Assembly (NCBI GenBank): GCA_002482005.1
Contig: DLFD01000077.1
Span: forward strand, 7,263-15,851
Reading direction: 5' to 3'
Source: Lachnospiraceae bacterium UBA7729
GTDB taxonomy: Bacteria; Bacillota; Clostridia; Lachnospirales; Lachnospiraceae
Length of the DNA stretch: 8,589 nt
Of the stretch, positions 1-6,373 are shown piece by piece; within the stretch, counting starts at the first letter, position 1; the number at the start of each line of letters is the position of its first letter. A program made the translations under genes and the position numbers. The notes below the pieces were generated by a model. The model was not told the origin of the DNA. It made no database searches and saw nothing but the letters and a program-made list of their open reading frames with translations.

Positions 1-372
1 GCGAAGGGGAAGAAGAATTCTTGCGTATTCCTTCGCTAGGTGAAAGAGCGTGGGTTGGCATCCGGCGAAGGAGAAGAAGAATTCCTGCGTATTCCTTCGC
101 CTGGTGACAGAGCGTGGCCTGGCGTCCAGCGAAGGAGAAGAAGAATTCCTGCGTATTCCTTCGCTTGGTGAAAGAGCGTGGGTTGGCGCCCAGCGAAGGA
201 GAAGAAGAATTCCTGCGTATTCCTTCGCTCACGGGAAGCCCGAGGGATGTGCCCAGCGAAGAGAAAGAAGAATTCTTGCGTATTCCTTCGCTCGGTGACA
301 GAGCGTGTTCTGGCGTCCGGCGAAGGGAAAGAAGAATTCTTGCCTTTTTCTTCGCCTGGTGACAGACCAGCA
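1..372. repeat. Tandem array of about six 64-bp units, each with an internal hairpin
   Basis: Units start at 1, 65, 129, 193, 256 and 320. All are 64 bp except the fourth (63 bp) and the last, which decays. Each unit begins with a roughly 36-nt half bounded by inverted arms (GCGAAGGA ... TCCTTCGC in the best copies) that contains an EcoRI-like GAATTC. A spacer half of about 28 nt follows. The spacer halves resemble each other except in copy 4, where the spacer half is replaced by unrelated sequence. The first unit starts at base 1, so the array probably continues upstream. Because 64 is not a multiple of three, each forward frame stays open until the TGA in GGTGA comes into phase, giving chance ORFs of 80-95 codons. 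No ribosome binding site or known protein resemblance supports these. The array ends about 45 bp before hypD. Its function is unknown. Confidence 0.9.
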
Positions 373-404
373 GCAAGTGTGAGAATCGTAGAAACCTTAG
401 AAAT

Positions 405-408
405 GGAG
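405..408 (+). promoter_or_regulatory. Ribosome binding site deciding the hypD TTG start
   Basis: GGAG lies 7 nt upstream of the TTG at 416. No in-frame ATG or GTG nearby would give a HypD-like N-terminus, so this site supports the rare TTG start. The preceding ATG at 403 is out of frame. Confidence 0.6.
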
Positions 409-415
409 TTTACCT

Positions 416-1582
416 TTGCAGAAGGAAGTTCTCGAAGCTATCAAAAAGTATCTGAAGGAGTATGATGGTCCGGAACTGCGGATCATGGAGGTCTGCGGCA
501 GCCACACGGGAGCAATCGCCAAGTATGGCATCCCTCAGCTTCTGTCCGACAGGATCCATCTGATCTCGGGACCGGGATGCCCGGTCTGCGTTGCCCCATC
601 GTCCTACATCGATAGAATGATCGAGCTGTCCCTCAGGCCTGATGTGGTCGTCACCACGTTCGGAGATCTTCTCAGGGTTCCGGGCAGCCGGGAGTCCCTG
701 AGCGAAGCGAAGGGGAGAGGTGCGAAGGCGAAGATGGTCTACTCGCCTTTCGATACGATCGACCTGGCGAAGAAGGACCCGGACCATACTTATATCTTTG
801 CAGCCCTTGGCTTTGAGACAACTGCTCCCGTCTATGCGCTGATGGCAAAGCAGGTCCTTGAGGACAAGATTCCGAATGTGAAGCTTCTGACTGCGATCAA
901 GACCATGCCGAGGGTCATCGAGACTCTGATGGATTCGGGAGCGCCGATCAACGCCTTCCTCGCTCCAGGACATGTCTCGGTCGTGACCGGCAGCAGGATC
1001 TGGAAGCCGCTTGCCGATAAGTACGGTATCCCATTCTCTGTCGCAGGCTTCAAGGGGACCGAGATCCTGGAAGCTCTTTACGGGATCGCAAAGTGGACAA
1101 AATCCCAGGCGGATCGTAAGGAAGCCGCAAAGGAGCAGGAGACTCAGGCGGATCGTAAGGAAGCTGTAAAGAAGCAGGAAATTCAGACAGAAGTTCCGTC
1201 TCAGCCGTTCCACCCGGGAAGCCGGGTCATGAACTTCTATCCTTCGGTTGTCCGTGAGGATGGAAATGTGGATGCCCGCTCTCTTGTTTCTGAGGTCTTT
1301 GAGCCGGTCTCCGCCGTATGGCGCGGAATCGGGGAGATCGATGGCTCCGGACTTGCCCTGAAGGGCAGATATCAGTTCCTGGATGCCGGCAGCCGTGATC
1401 TGAGAGAAGATATTCAGAAGAACAGGGCATGCCGCTGCGGAGAGGTGCTCAGCGGAAAAATCCCGCCGACCGCCTGCCCGCTTCACGGAAAGGTCTGCAC
1501 ACCGCTGACACCGCAGGGAGCCTGCATGGTGTCGCCGGAAGGCAACTGCAGGACGTGGTTTGAGAACGGGAGACGGAAGTAA
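416..1582 (+). CDS. hypD: [NiFe]-hydrogenase maturation protein HypD
   Basis: HypD is the iron-sulfur scaffold which, with HypC, holds the iron while HypE donates cyanide, forming the Fe(CN)2CO group of [NiFe]-hydrogenases in the cytoplasm. The 388-residue product shows the family hallmarks in order: MEVCGSHT with Cys27, GPGCPVC with Cys55 and Cys58, TFGDLLRVPGS near 81-91, GFETTAP at 132-138, and LAPGHVSVVTG near 181-191. The C-terminal cluster-binding block has Cys339, 341, 354, 361, 370 and 378 in the usual CxCGxVL...CPLxGKVCTP...GxCMVSxEGxC pattern. All key cysteines are present. The start is TTG. The protein is longer than the usual 350-375 residues because residues 231-256 are two copies of a charged 13-residue repeat, inserted before the conserved VMNFYPSVVREDGN segment. 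hypE follows 97 nt downstream. The partner gene hypC is not in the window. Confidence 0.97.
   Translation: MQKEVLEAIKKYLKEYDGPELRIMEVCGSHTGAIAKYGIPQLLSDRIHLISGPGCPVCVAPSSYIDRMIELSLRPDVVVTTFGDLLRVPGSRESLSEAKGRGAKAKMVYSPFDTIDLAKKDPDHTYIFAALGFETTAPVYALMAKQVLEDKIPNVKLLTAIKTMPRVIETLMDSGAPINAFLAPGHVSVVTGSRIWKPLADKYGIPFSVAGFKGTEILEALYGIAKWTKSQADRKEAAKEQETQADRKEAVKKQEIQTEVPSQPFHPGSRVMNFYPSVVREDGNVDARSLVSEVFEPVSAVWRGIGEIDGSGLALKGRYQFLDAGSRDLREDIQKNRACRCGEVLSGKIPPTACPLHGKVCTPLTPQGACMVSPEGNCRTWFENGRRK
1106..1183 (+). repeat. In-frame 39-bp tandem duplication inside hypD
   Basis: Two copies, 1106-1144 and 1145-1183, encode QADRKEAAKEQET and QADRKEAVKKQEI. They add a highly charged, probably helical or disordered linker between the two conserved halves of HypD. 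The unit is a multiple of three, so the frame is kept. The copies differ at several bases, so the duplication is not brand new. Confidence 0.9.
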
Positions 1583-1679
1583 GCTGTCCCACGGAAAACA
1601 GGGCAGACGGTTATCACACAGATGGTATCGTACAGATCGATGGAAATCGATTGACCGATTCGGAAGGCAGGATACACAC

Positions 1680-2732
1680 ATGGCAAAGAAAGTAGCGATG
1701 GTACATGGCAGCGGCGGACAGGCGACGGGGGAACTGATCGACCAGATCTTCGCGGCAGAATTCAAAGACCAGACTCTGGACGAGATGGAGGACAGCGCGC
1801 TTGTCCCGGGAGCAGGGCGTCTTGCTCTTACGACGGACAGCTTTGTCGTGACACCGGTGAAGTTCCGGGGCGGCGACATTGGCCGTCTGGCGGTCTGCGG
1901 GACGGTCAACGATCTTCTGATGCGCGGTGCAAAGCCGATGTATCTGACCTGCGGCTGGATTCTGGAGGAAGGCACCGACATCGATCTTGTCAGGGAGATG
2001 GCGCACTCCATGGCGGAGACAGCCCGCGAGGCAGGCATCCGGATCGTCGCCGGTGACACGAAGGTCATCGACGGAAGCATTGGAGACAGGACTGCCGGCG
2101 ATGCTGCGGGAAAGTTCGACGGCGGCATCCTGATCAACACGGCGGGAGTCGGATTCGTATCGAATGATATCAATATATCGGCCAGAAATGCATGTCCGGG
2201 CGACGCCATCCTTGTGTCGGGGACCATGGGAGACCACCATGCGGCCATCCTCTCGGAGAGGATGAGCATCCAGACCGACATTGAGAGCGACAATGCTCCG
2301 CTGACCGATATCGTGAGCAGACTGGTCAGTTCGGGACTCCACATCCATACTCTCCGCGATATCACAAGAGGCGGACTCGGGACCGTGCTGAAAGAACTGG
2401 CGGAAAGCTCCGGAAGAACATATGTGATCGAACAGGAACGAATCCCGGTCACCCCGAAAGTGCAGGACTTCTGCAGCCTGCTTGGGCTTGACCCGCTTTA
2501 CATGGGCAACGAGGGCAAGCTTGTGTGCATTCTGCCTGAGGAAGAGGCAAAGCAGGCACTTGAGATCATCCGCAGCGCAAAGTACGGGGCAGGTGCCGTC
2601 AGGATCGGCGAAGTCCGGGAAGCCGGAAAAGGGGAAGAGACAGAACCGGGCAGCCTGATCATGAGGACTGAGATCGGTGGGGAAAGGCTGCTGGACGTGC
2701 TGCAGGGAGAGGGACTTCCGAGAATCTGCTGA
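1680..2732 (+). CDS. hypE: [NiFe]-hydrogenase maturation protein HypE (carbamoyl dehydratase)
   Basis: HypE belongs to the PurM/AIRS-like ATP-binding family. It accepts a carbamoyl group from HypF on its C-terminal cysteine and dehydrates it with ATP to a thiocyanate, which supplies the cyanide ligands to HypC-HypD. The 350-residue product begins with HGSGG (9-13). It continues with TDSFVV, the FRGGDIGRLAVCGTVNDLL core, a central DITRGGLGTVL segment and FCSLLGLDPLYMGNEGK. It ends in LPRIC, so the essential C-terminal cysteine (Cys350) is the last residue. The chosen ATG has AGGA at 1669-1672, 7 nt upstream. An in-frame ATG at 1560 would overlap hypD and add 40 residues unlike the family. Its neighbours hypD and hypA fit a maturation operon. 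hypF, which must charge this protein, is not in the window. Confidence 0.97.
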   Translation: MAKKVAMVHGSGGQATGELIDQIFAAEFKDQTLDEMEDSALVPGAGRLALTTDSFVVTPVKFRGGDIGRLAVCGTVNDLLMRGAKPMYLTCGWILEEGTDIDLVREMAHSMAETAREAGIRIVAGDTKVIDGSIGDRTAGDAAGKFDGGILINTAGVGFVSNDINISARNACPGDAILVSGTMGDHHAAILSERMSIQTDIESDNAPLTDIVSRLVSSGLHIHTLRDITRGGLGTVLKELAESSGRTYVIEQERIPVTPKVQDFCSLLGLDPLYMGNEGKLVCILPEEEAKQALEIIRSAKYGAGAVRIGEVREAGKGEETEPGSLIMRTEIGGERLLDVLQGEGLPRIC

Positions 2733-2734
2733 TC

Positions 2735-2836
2735 CCGAAGCTGCATAAGACCGATCCAGAAGGCTCCGAAGCTGCATAAGACCGATCCAGAAGGCTCCGA
2801 AGCTGCATGAGACCAGTCCAGAAGGCCCCGAAGCTG
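2735..2836. repeat. Three copies of a 31-bp tandem repeat between hypE and hypA
   Basis: Units are 2735-2765, 2766-2796 and 2797-2827, with a partial fourth (CCGAAGCTG) to 2836. Each starts CCGAAGCTGCAT. The first two are identical and the third carries a few substitutions. The array starts two bases after the hypE stop. The rest of the gap, 2837-2921, is purine-rich and I see no recognisable element in it. The role is unknown; a messenger-spacing or instability effect is only a guess. Confidence 0.9.
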
Positions 2837-2921
2837 GCCGGGAAAGCCGGAAAAAGAAGCTGGGTAGATCGAAGAAAGCATCTGAGACAGCAGGATTCCG
2901 GCGGCCGGAAAAATCTGGAAA

Positions 2922-2985
2922 AATATGCCAAAGAGCATACAATATGCCAAAGAGCATACAATATGCCAGGGAGCAGACAATATGC
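2922..2985. repeat. 19-bp tandem repeat running into the hypA start codon
   Basis: Copies AATATGCCAAAGAGCATAC at 2922-2940 and 2941-2959 are identical. A third at 2960-2978 reads AATATGCCAGGGAGCAGAC, and a partial fourth (AATATGC) holds the hypA ATG. Every copy contains an ATG. The one at 2925 is even in frame with hypA but lacks a good ribosome binding site. Confidence 0.9.
2968..2973 (+). promoter_or_regulatory. hypA ribosome binding site inside a variant repeat copy
   Basis: AGGGAG lies 8 nt before the ATG at 2982. It is present only in the third 19-bp copy, where AAAGAG of the earlier copies has become AGGGAG. This selects the 2982 start, which also gives the required Met-His-Glu N-terminus. 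Confidence 0.7.
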
Positions 2986-3332
2986 ATGAGATGAGTACGA
3001 TGGTCAGGATGGTGGATCTGGCCTGTGAAACTGCAGAGAAACAGGGAGGCGGAAGACTGAGATCGCTGTCCGTAAGTGTCGGTGCTATGACAGGGATCCT
3101 GCCTTACTACCTGGAGAAATATTTCCCGGCTGCATCCAGGGGGACTCCTGCGGAAGGGGCGGTGCTGAAGATCACGGAGGTTCCGGTCACGGTGAAGTGT
3201 CTTGACTGCGGCAGCGTCTATGAGCCCGAAAAGGAATCGGGAAGAAGATGTCCGAAGTGCGGGGGAATCCGAGCCCATATCCTGACCGGGCGGGATATCA
3301 CGCTTGACCAGGTGGAGCTGGAGGCGGAGTGA
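2982..3332 (+). CDS. hypA: Hydrogenase nickel incorporation protein HypA
   Basis: HypA is a small cytoplasmic nickel chaperone that, with the GTPase HypB, delivers Ni to the hydrogenase large subunit (and in some bacteria to urease). The 116-residue product has the normal family length. It begins Met-His-Glu, and His2 is the known nickel ligand. The C-terminal half carries a zinc-binding pair of CxxC motifs, Cys73/76 (VKCLDCG) and Cys90/93 (CPKCGG). The ending DITLDQVELE is also typical. Longer in-frame readings from 2925 would add residues translated from the 19-bp repeat and lose the N-terminal His, so they are rejected. The gene sits 249 nt after hypE and 187 nt before the first hydrolase, with tandem repeats in both gaps. 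hypB is not in the window. Confidence 0.96.
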   Translation: MHEMSTMVRMVDLACETAEKQGGGRLRSLSVSVGAMTGILPYYLEKYFPAASRGTPAEGAVLKITEVPVTVKCLDCGSVYEPEKESGRRCPKCGGIRAHILTGRDITLDQVELEAE

Positions 3333-3503
3333 GAAAGAGAATCCGGATAAAAGCCATACTGGAGCCGGAGTAAGGAAGAGCGGATCGAAGACTGGAGCCG
3401 GAGTGAGGAAGAGCGGATCGTAGACCGGAACCGGAGTGGGGAAGAGCGGATCGTAGACTGGAGCCGGAGTGAGGAAGAGCGGATCGTAGACCGGAGCCGG
3501 AGA
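3318..3503. repeat. 33-bp tandem array starting at the hypA 3' end
   Basis: Four full units lie at 3359-3391, 3392-3424, 3425-3457 and 3458-3490, with consensus start CTGGAGCCGGAGTGAGGAAG and end AGCGGATCGTAGA. A partial unit follows at 3491-3503. A diverged copy at 3318-3339 includes the last codons and stop of hypA and matches the unit at about 20 of 22 bases. The array ends just before the ribosome binding site of the first hydrolase. Because 33 is a multiple of three, the minus strand reads as an 11-residue periodic peptide, which I regard as non-coding. Confidence 0.88.
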
Positions 3504-3519
3504 GAACAGGAGGAGGCAT

Positions 3520-4419
3520 ATGTCCAAGGTAAGTGATGAGATGAGGAAGAGCTGCTCTCTCAGCGATGAGAAGCGTGACGCGGGACTGACGACCCCGGCC
3601 TATATCAGACGGTTCGATGATATTCCGTATGGCCCGGACAGGGACTGGAATGTCCTCGATGTGTACCGTGACCGTTACAGGACCGGAAAGCTCCCTGTGA
3701 TCATGATCGTTCACGGCGGCGGCTGGGTCTATGGCAGCAAGGAAGTCTATCAGTTCTACGGAATGGAGCTGGCAAAACGGGGCTTTGCGGTCGTGAACTA
3801 TTCCTACCGGCTTGCTCCGGAGAACAGGTTCCCGGCTTCCCTGCAAGATACGATCGCTGTCGGAGCCTGGATCATGTCCCACGCGGAGGAGTATGGGTTT
3901 GACACAGGCAATCTCTTTGCGGTCGGGGACTCTGCCGGCGCTCATCTGCTGGGGCTTTTCTGCGCATTTTTCTATAACGAAGATTACCGGAAAAGATTTC
4001 GTTTTCCGGTGCCGGAGACTCTTCAGGGCTTTACGCTGAGGGCAGTCGGAATGAACTGCGGCGCTTACTGTCTCTTTGATAAAGACGGAAAGGGTGCCCG
4101 TGCCGGCGACAGGGAACTGATGAAGGATCTGCTGACGGATATCTCGGACCCGGAGATCCGGAAGTTAGTCGATGTGACGGCTTTCGTGAATGCGGATTTT
4201 CCGCCTGCCTATATCATGACCTGTGAGGGGGATTTCCTCAAAACACAGGCACCGCTTCTTCAGGAAGCATATGAGAAAGCAGGTGCAGAATCTGAGCTTG
4301 CCATCTTCGGAACGAAGAAAAAGCCGCTGTACCATGTCTTTCATGTGACGGTCCAGGAAGCGGAAGGCCAGCGCTGTAACGACGAAGAGTGTGCGTTCTT
4401 CATGAGACATATGAGGTGA
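3520..4419 (+). CDS. Alpha/beta hydrolase, HSL/esterase-like (first paralog)
   Basis: This is a probable soluble carboxylesterase or acylhydrolase of the alpha/beta-hydrolase fold; the substrate is unknown. The 299-residue product shows the oxyanion-hole motif HGGGW (65-69), the nucleophile elbow GDSAG with Ser138, a likely acid residue Asp238 in CEGDF, and a likely catalytic His272 in YHVFH. A complete Ser-Asp-His triad is therefore visible. No signal peptide or membrane segment is apparent. The start ATG has AGGAGG at 3508-3513, 6 nt upstream. A paralog follows after 27 nt, suggesting a bicistron. The N-terminal block AGLTTPAYIRR...DDIPYGPD and the C-terminal block RCNDEECAFF are shared with the paralog and mark a specific subfamily. 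BD-FAE or acetyl-xylan/feruloyl esterases are possible relatives, but this is not resolved. Confidence 0.88.
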   Translation: MSKVSDEMRKSCSLSDEKRDAGLTTPAYIRRFDDIPYGPDRDWNVLDVYRDRYRTGKLPVIMIVHGGGWVYGSKEVYQFYGMELAKRGFAVVNYSYRLAPENRFPASLQDTIAVGAWIMSHAEEYGFDTGNLFAVGDSAGAHLLGLFCAFFYNEDYRKRFRFPVPETLQGFTLRAVGMNCGAYCLFDKDGKGARAGDRELMKDLLTDISDPEIRKLVDVTAFVNADFPPAYIMTCEGDFLKTQAPLLQEAYEKAGAESELAIFGTKKKPLYHVFHVTVQEAEGQRCNDEECAFFMRHMR

Positions 4420-4446
4420 CCGCAGAAAGGCAGGAGGAGAACGGAT

Positions 4447-5352
4447 ATGTCTGAAGAGTATCAGAAGCTGAGAAGACAGTGGAGTCTGTGTGATCATCAG
4501 AGATATGCCGGTCTTACGACTCCTGCCTATATCCGCCGGTATGATGACATTCCGTATGGCCCGGACCCGGACTGGAATGTCCTTGATATCTACAGAAATC
4601 GATATGAGGCAGGGCCGCTTCCAACGATCCTTCTGGTACACGGAGGCGGCTGGGTCCATGGCTGCAAGGAATCCTACCAGTTCTATGGACTGGAGCTTGC
4701 AAAACGCGGCTTTGCTGTTGTGAATTTTTCCTACCGTCTTGCTCCGGAGAACCGGTTTCCCGCCCAGCTGGAGGACGCGGTCCGGGCTGTCATGTGGCTC
4801 ATGAAGCATGCTGAGGAATACAGACTGGATACTGACAGACTTTTCGCGGCCGGTGATTCCGCGGGAGGAAACATTCTGGGAATGCTGTGTGCGTATCTCA
4901 CGGATGAAACCTACAGAAAGAAATTCCCGTTCGATGTCCCCAGGGAACTATCCGGCAGAAGCCGGCCGGCATTCCGGGCGATCGCTATGAACTGCGGCGT
5001 CTATCGGCTGACGGAACTTGAGAAGAAGCCTGGTATCCCTGATATCGGCGCTCTGGTCAAAGATTATCTTCCGGAAAAAGCAGGCAATGATATCCTCAGA
5101 CTGGGGGACATCACAGAGATGGTGAACGAAACATTTCCGCCGGCCTACATCATGAGCTGTCAGGGAGATTACATGAAGCCGCATGCATCGATGCTGTTTC
5201 ATGCATACCGGAAGGCAGGAGCGGAAGCGGAGCTGCATATCTTCGGAACGGAGGAGAAACCGCTTTACCATGTGTTCCACACGGTCGTTCAGGAGCCGGA
5301 GGGCAGAAGGTGCAATGACGAAGAGTGTGCTTTTTTCCGGAAACATATGTAA
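4447..5352 (+). CDS. Alpha/beta hydrolase, HSL/esterase-like (second paralog)
   Basis: This is the second member of the tandem pair. Well over half of its 301 residues match the first paralog by eye, with few gaps. It has HGGGW (65-69), GDSAGG with Ser138, Asp241 in CQGDY and His275 in YHVFH, so it should be catalytically competent. It is predicted to be cytoplasmic. AGGAGG at 4432-4437 lies 9 nt before the ATG. The main differences from the first copy are a short insertion after residue 168 and divergence of the cap region at roughly 185-220. Cap divergence in this fold usually changes substrate preference, so the two copies may act on related but different esters. There is no obvious functional link to hydrogenase maturation or molybdate uptake. 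Confidence 0.88.
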   Translation: MSEEYQKLRRQWSLCDHQRYAGLTTPAYIRRYDDIPYGPDPDWNVLDIYRNRYEAGPLPTILLVHGGGWVHGCKESYQFYGLELAKRGFAVVNFSYRLAPENRFPAQLEDAVRAVMWLMKHAEEYRLDTDRLFAAGDSAGGNILGMLCAYLTDETYRKKFPFDVPRELSGRSRPAFRAIAMNCGVYRLTELEKKPGIPDIGALVKDYLPEKAGNDILRLGDITEMVNETFPPAYIMSCQGDYMKPHASMLFHAYRKAGAEAELHIFGTEEKPLYHVFHTVVQEPEGRRCNDEECAFFRKHM

Positions 5353-5402
5353 CGAAAGCTATGTTGACAAAGATACTGTGCAGTCAGTACGGCGCTTTTC
5401 TT

Positions 5403-5419
5403 TACTTCTGCCGGAAGTA
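5403..5419. repeat. Short inverted repeat ahead of the modA operator
   Basis: TACTTC-TGCCG-GAAGTA forms a 6-bp stem with a 5-nt loop in the gap between the second hydrolase and modA. There is no clear T-tract after it, so it is not a convincing terminator. A weaker stem (TACTG/CAGTA near 5374-5389) is followed by a T-rich stretch and may end the hydrolase transcript. Neither is strong. Confidence 0.35.
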
Positions 5420-5420
5420 G

Positions 5421-5444
5421 CGTTATTCTAAAATGAGAATAACG
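5421..5444. promoter_or_regulatory. ModE-type operator palindrome overlapping a candidate -10 box
   Basis: CGTTATTCT (5421-5429), a 6-nt spacer and AGAATAACG (5436-5444) form a perfect 9-bp inverted repeat. This resembles the known ModE site, which has CGTTATAT-like and ATATAACG-like half sites. It lies about 30 bp upstream of modA, and a ModE-like regulator is encoded two genes on. TAAAAT at 5429-5434 is a plausible -10 box lying inside the palindrome, which would fit repression by occlusion. I see no good -35 box at the matching distance (TTCTGC at 5406). The match to ModE is by eye only. Confidence 0.7.
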
Positions 5445-5460
5445 GTTCGAGCCTGACAGA

Positions 5461-5466
5461 AGGGAG
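5461..5466 (+). promoter_or_regulatory. modA ribosome binding site favouring the second ATG
   Basis: AGGGAG is one base from the ATG at 5468 and 10 nt from the in-frame ATG at 5477. The second spacing is more workable and gives a normal Met-Lys-Lys signal-peptide start, so 5477 is preferred. Confidence 0.55.
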
Positions 5467-5476
5467 AATGAAAGTT

Positions 5477-6373
5477 ATGAAAAAAGTTTTCGATTCAGCT
5501 CTTGCAGGTGCGGCAGCTCTTGGGTTGCTGCTGACGCTAACCGGGGGAACGGAAGGCTGTATGGCTGCTGCAGCGGAGACTGCAGACACTGAAGAGGAGC
5601 TGGCGGACCTTACCGTCTTTGCGGCGGCTTCCATGACGGAGACGCTCACCCAGATCGCGGAGATCTATGAAAAAGAGCATCCGGGTACTTCCATCTCGTT
5701 CAATTTTGATTCTTCCGGGACTCTGAAGACTCAGATTCTCCAGGGGGCGGAATGTGATATCTTCCTCTCCGCCGCGCAGAAGCAGATGAATGAACTGGAC
5801 GGGGACCAGGACTCCGATGCGAATCCTGAAGGCAATGATTACCTTCTTAAGGAAAGCCGGACGGACCTTCTGGAAAACAAGGTTGCTCTGGCGGTTCCCG
5901 AGGGGAATCCGAAAGGGATACAGAGCTTTGATGATCTGGCAAAGAGACTTGAGGAAGCTTCCGGGGAGGACACTGACGGAGGAGACAGCAGTATCCTTCT
6001 TGCCATGGGCAACAGTGATGTCCCGGTCGGCCAGTATACAGAGAAGATCTTCAGCTACTACGGACTTTCAGAAGAAAAGCTGGCGGAAGCGAGCTGCATC
6101 ACTTATGGATCCAATGTAAAGGAAGTCACGACCCAGGTATCGGAGGCTTCGGTCGACTGCGGGATCATCTACGCGACGGATGCCGCCGCCGAAGGACTGA
6201 CGGTTGTGGATACAGCCACGCCGGATATGTGCGGACAGGTGATCTATCCGGCGGCAGTCCTGAAGGAAAGCAAAGATGAGAAGGCCGCGGTCGCATTCCT
6301 GGAGTATCTGAAAGGCGAGGAAGCCCGGAAGATCTTTGAAAAGGCAGGCTTTACACCTGTAGAAGAAAAGTGA
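5477..6373 (+). CDS. modA: Molybdate (or tungstate) ABC transporter substrate-binding protein ModA
   Basis: ModA is the extracytoplasmic binding protein that captures molybdate or tungstate for the ModB/ModC importer. The 298-residue product starts MKK, followed by a hydrophobic stretch to about residue 22. Cys28 after GGTEG may be a lipid-attachment site, but Thr at -3 and Glu at -2 are unlike a normal lipobox; cleavage in the following AAAAETA segment by signal peptidase I is an alternative. The mature part has the family motifs VFAAASM (47-53), SSGTLKTQI (79-87) and CDIFLSAAQKQM (93-104), then VALAVPEGNPKGI, and ends near FEKAGFTPV. The serines in the first two motifs correspond to oxyanion ligands in known ModA structures. 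A start at 5468 would add three residues. No permease or ATPase gene lies beside it; the next gene is the regulator, overlapping by four bases. Confidence 0.93.
   Translation: MKKVFDSALAGAAALGLLLTLTGGTEGCMAAAAETADTEEELADLTVFAAASMTETLTQIAEIYEKEHPGTSISFNFDSSGTLKTQILQGAECDIFLSAAQKQMNELDGDQDSDANPEGNDYLLKESRTDLLENKVALAVPEGNPKGIQSFDDLAKRLEEASGEDTDGGDSSILLAMGNSDVPVGQYTEKIFSYYGLSEEKLAEASCITYGSNVKEVTTQVSEASVDCGIIYATDAAAEGLTVVDTATPDMCGQVIYPAAVLKESKDEKAAVAFLEYLKGEEARKIFEKAGFTPVEEK

Noticed and set aside
1..372. CRISPR-like pattern of a 36-nt palindromic repeat and spacers of about 28 nt
   Set aside because: The spacers are near copies of each other apart from one, the repeat copies carry several mismatches, and there are no cas genes. 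It is a plain tandem array.
50..465. Forward open frames of 80-95 codons across the left array
   Set aside because: They arise because the 64-bp unit cycles through frames between TGA codons. They give the same peptides in rotating order, have no ribosome binding site, and one runs into the hypD start.
1634..1655. ATCGAT-GGAA-ATCGAT inverted repeat between hypD and hypE
   Set aside because: The arms are only six bases and self-palindromic, with no T-tract or known operator match, so chance is likely.
410..2452. Long minus-strand open frame antisense to hypD and hypE
   Set aside because: The plus strand encodes two well-conserved enzymes here. The antisense product resembles no family and reflects codon bias.
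1614..3527. Long minus-strand open frame over hypE, hypA and the 33-bp array
   Set aside because: Its N-terminal periodic peptide is just the translated 33-bp repeat, and the rest is antisense to hypE and hypA.
3298..3945. Minus-strand open frame with 11-residue repeats
   Set aside because: It is the reverse reading of the 33-bp array joined to sequence antisense to the first hydrolase.
5364..5369. Perfect TTGACA -35 box before modA
   Set aside because: At 17-18 bp downstream the sequence is GTACGG or TACGGC, a poor -10 box. The TAAAAT inside the operator is a better -10 candidate but is too far away.
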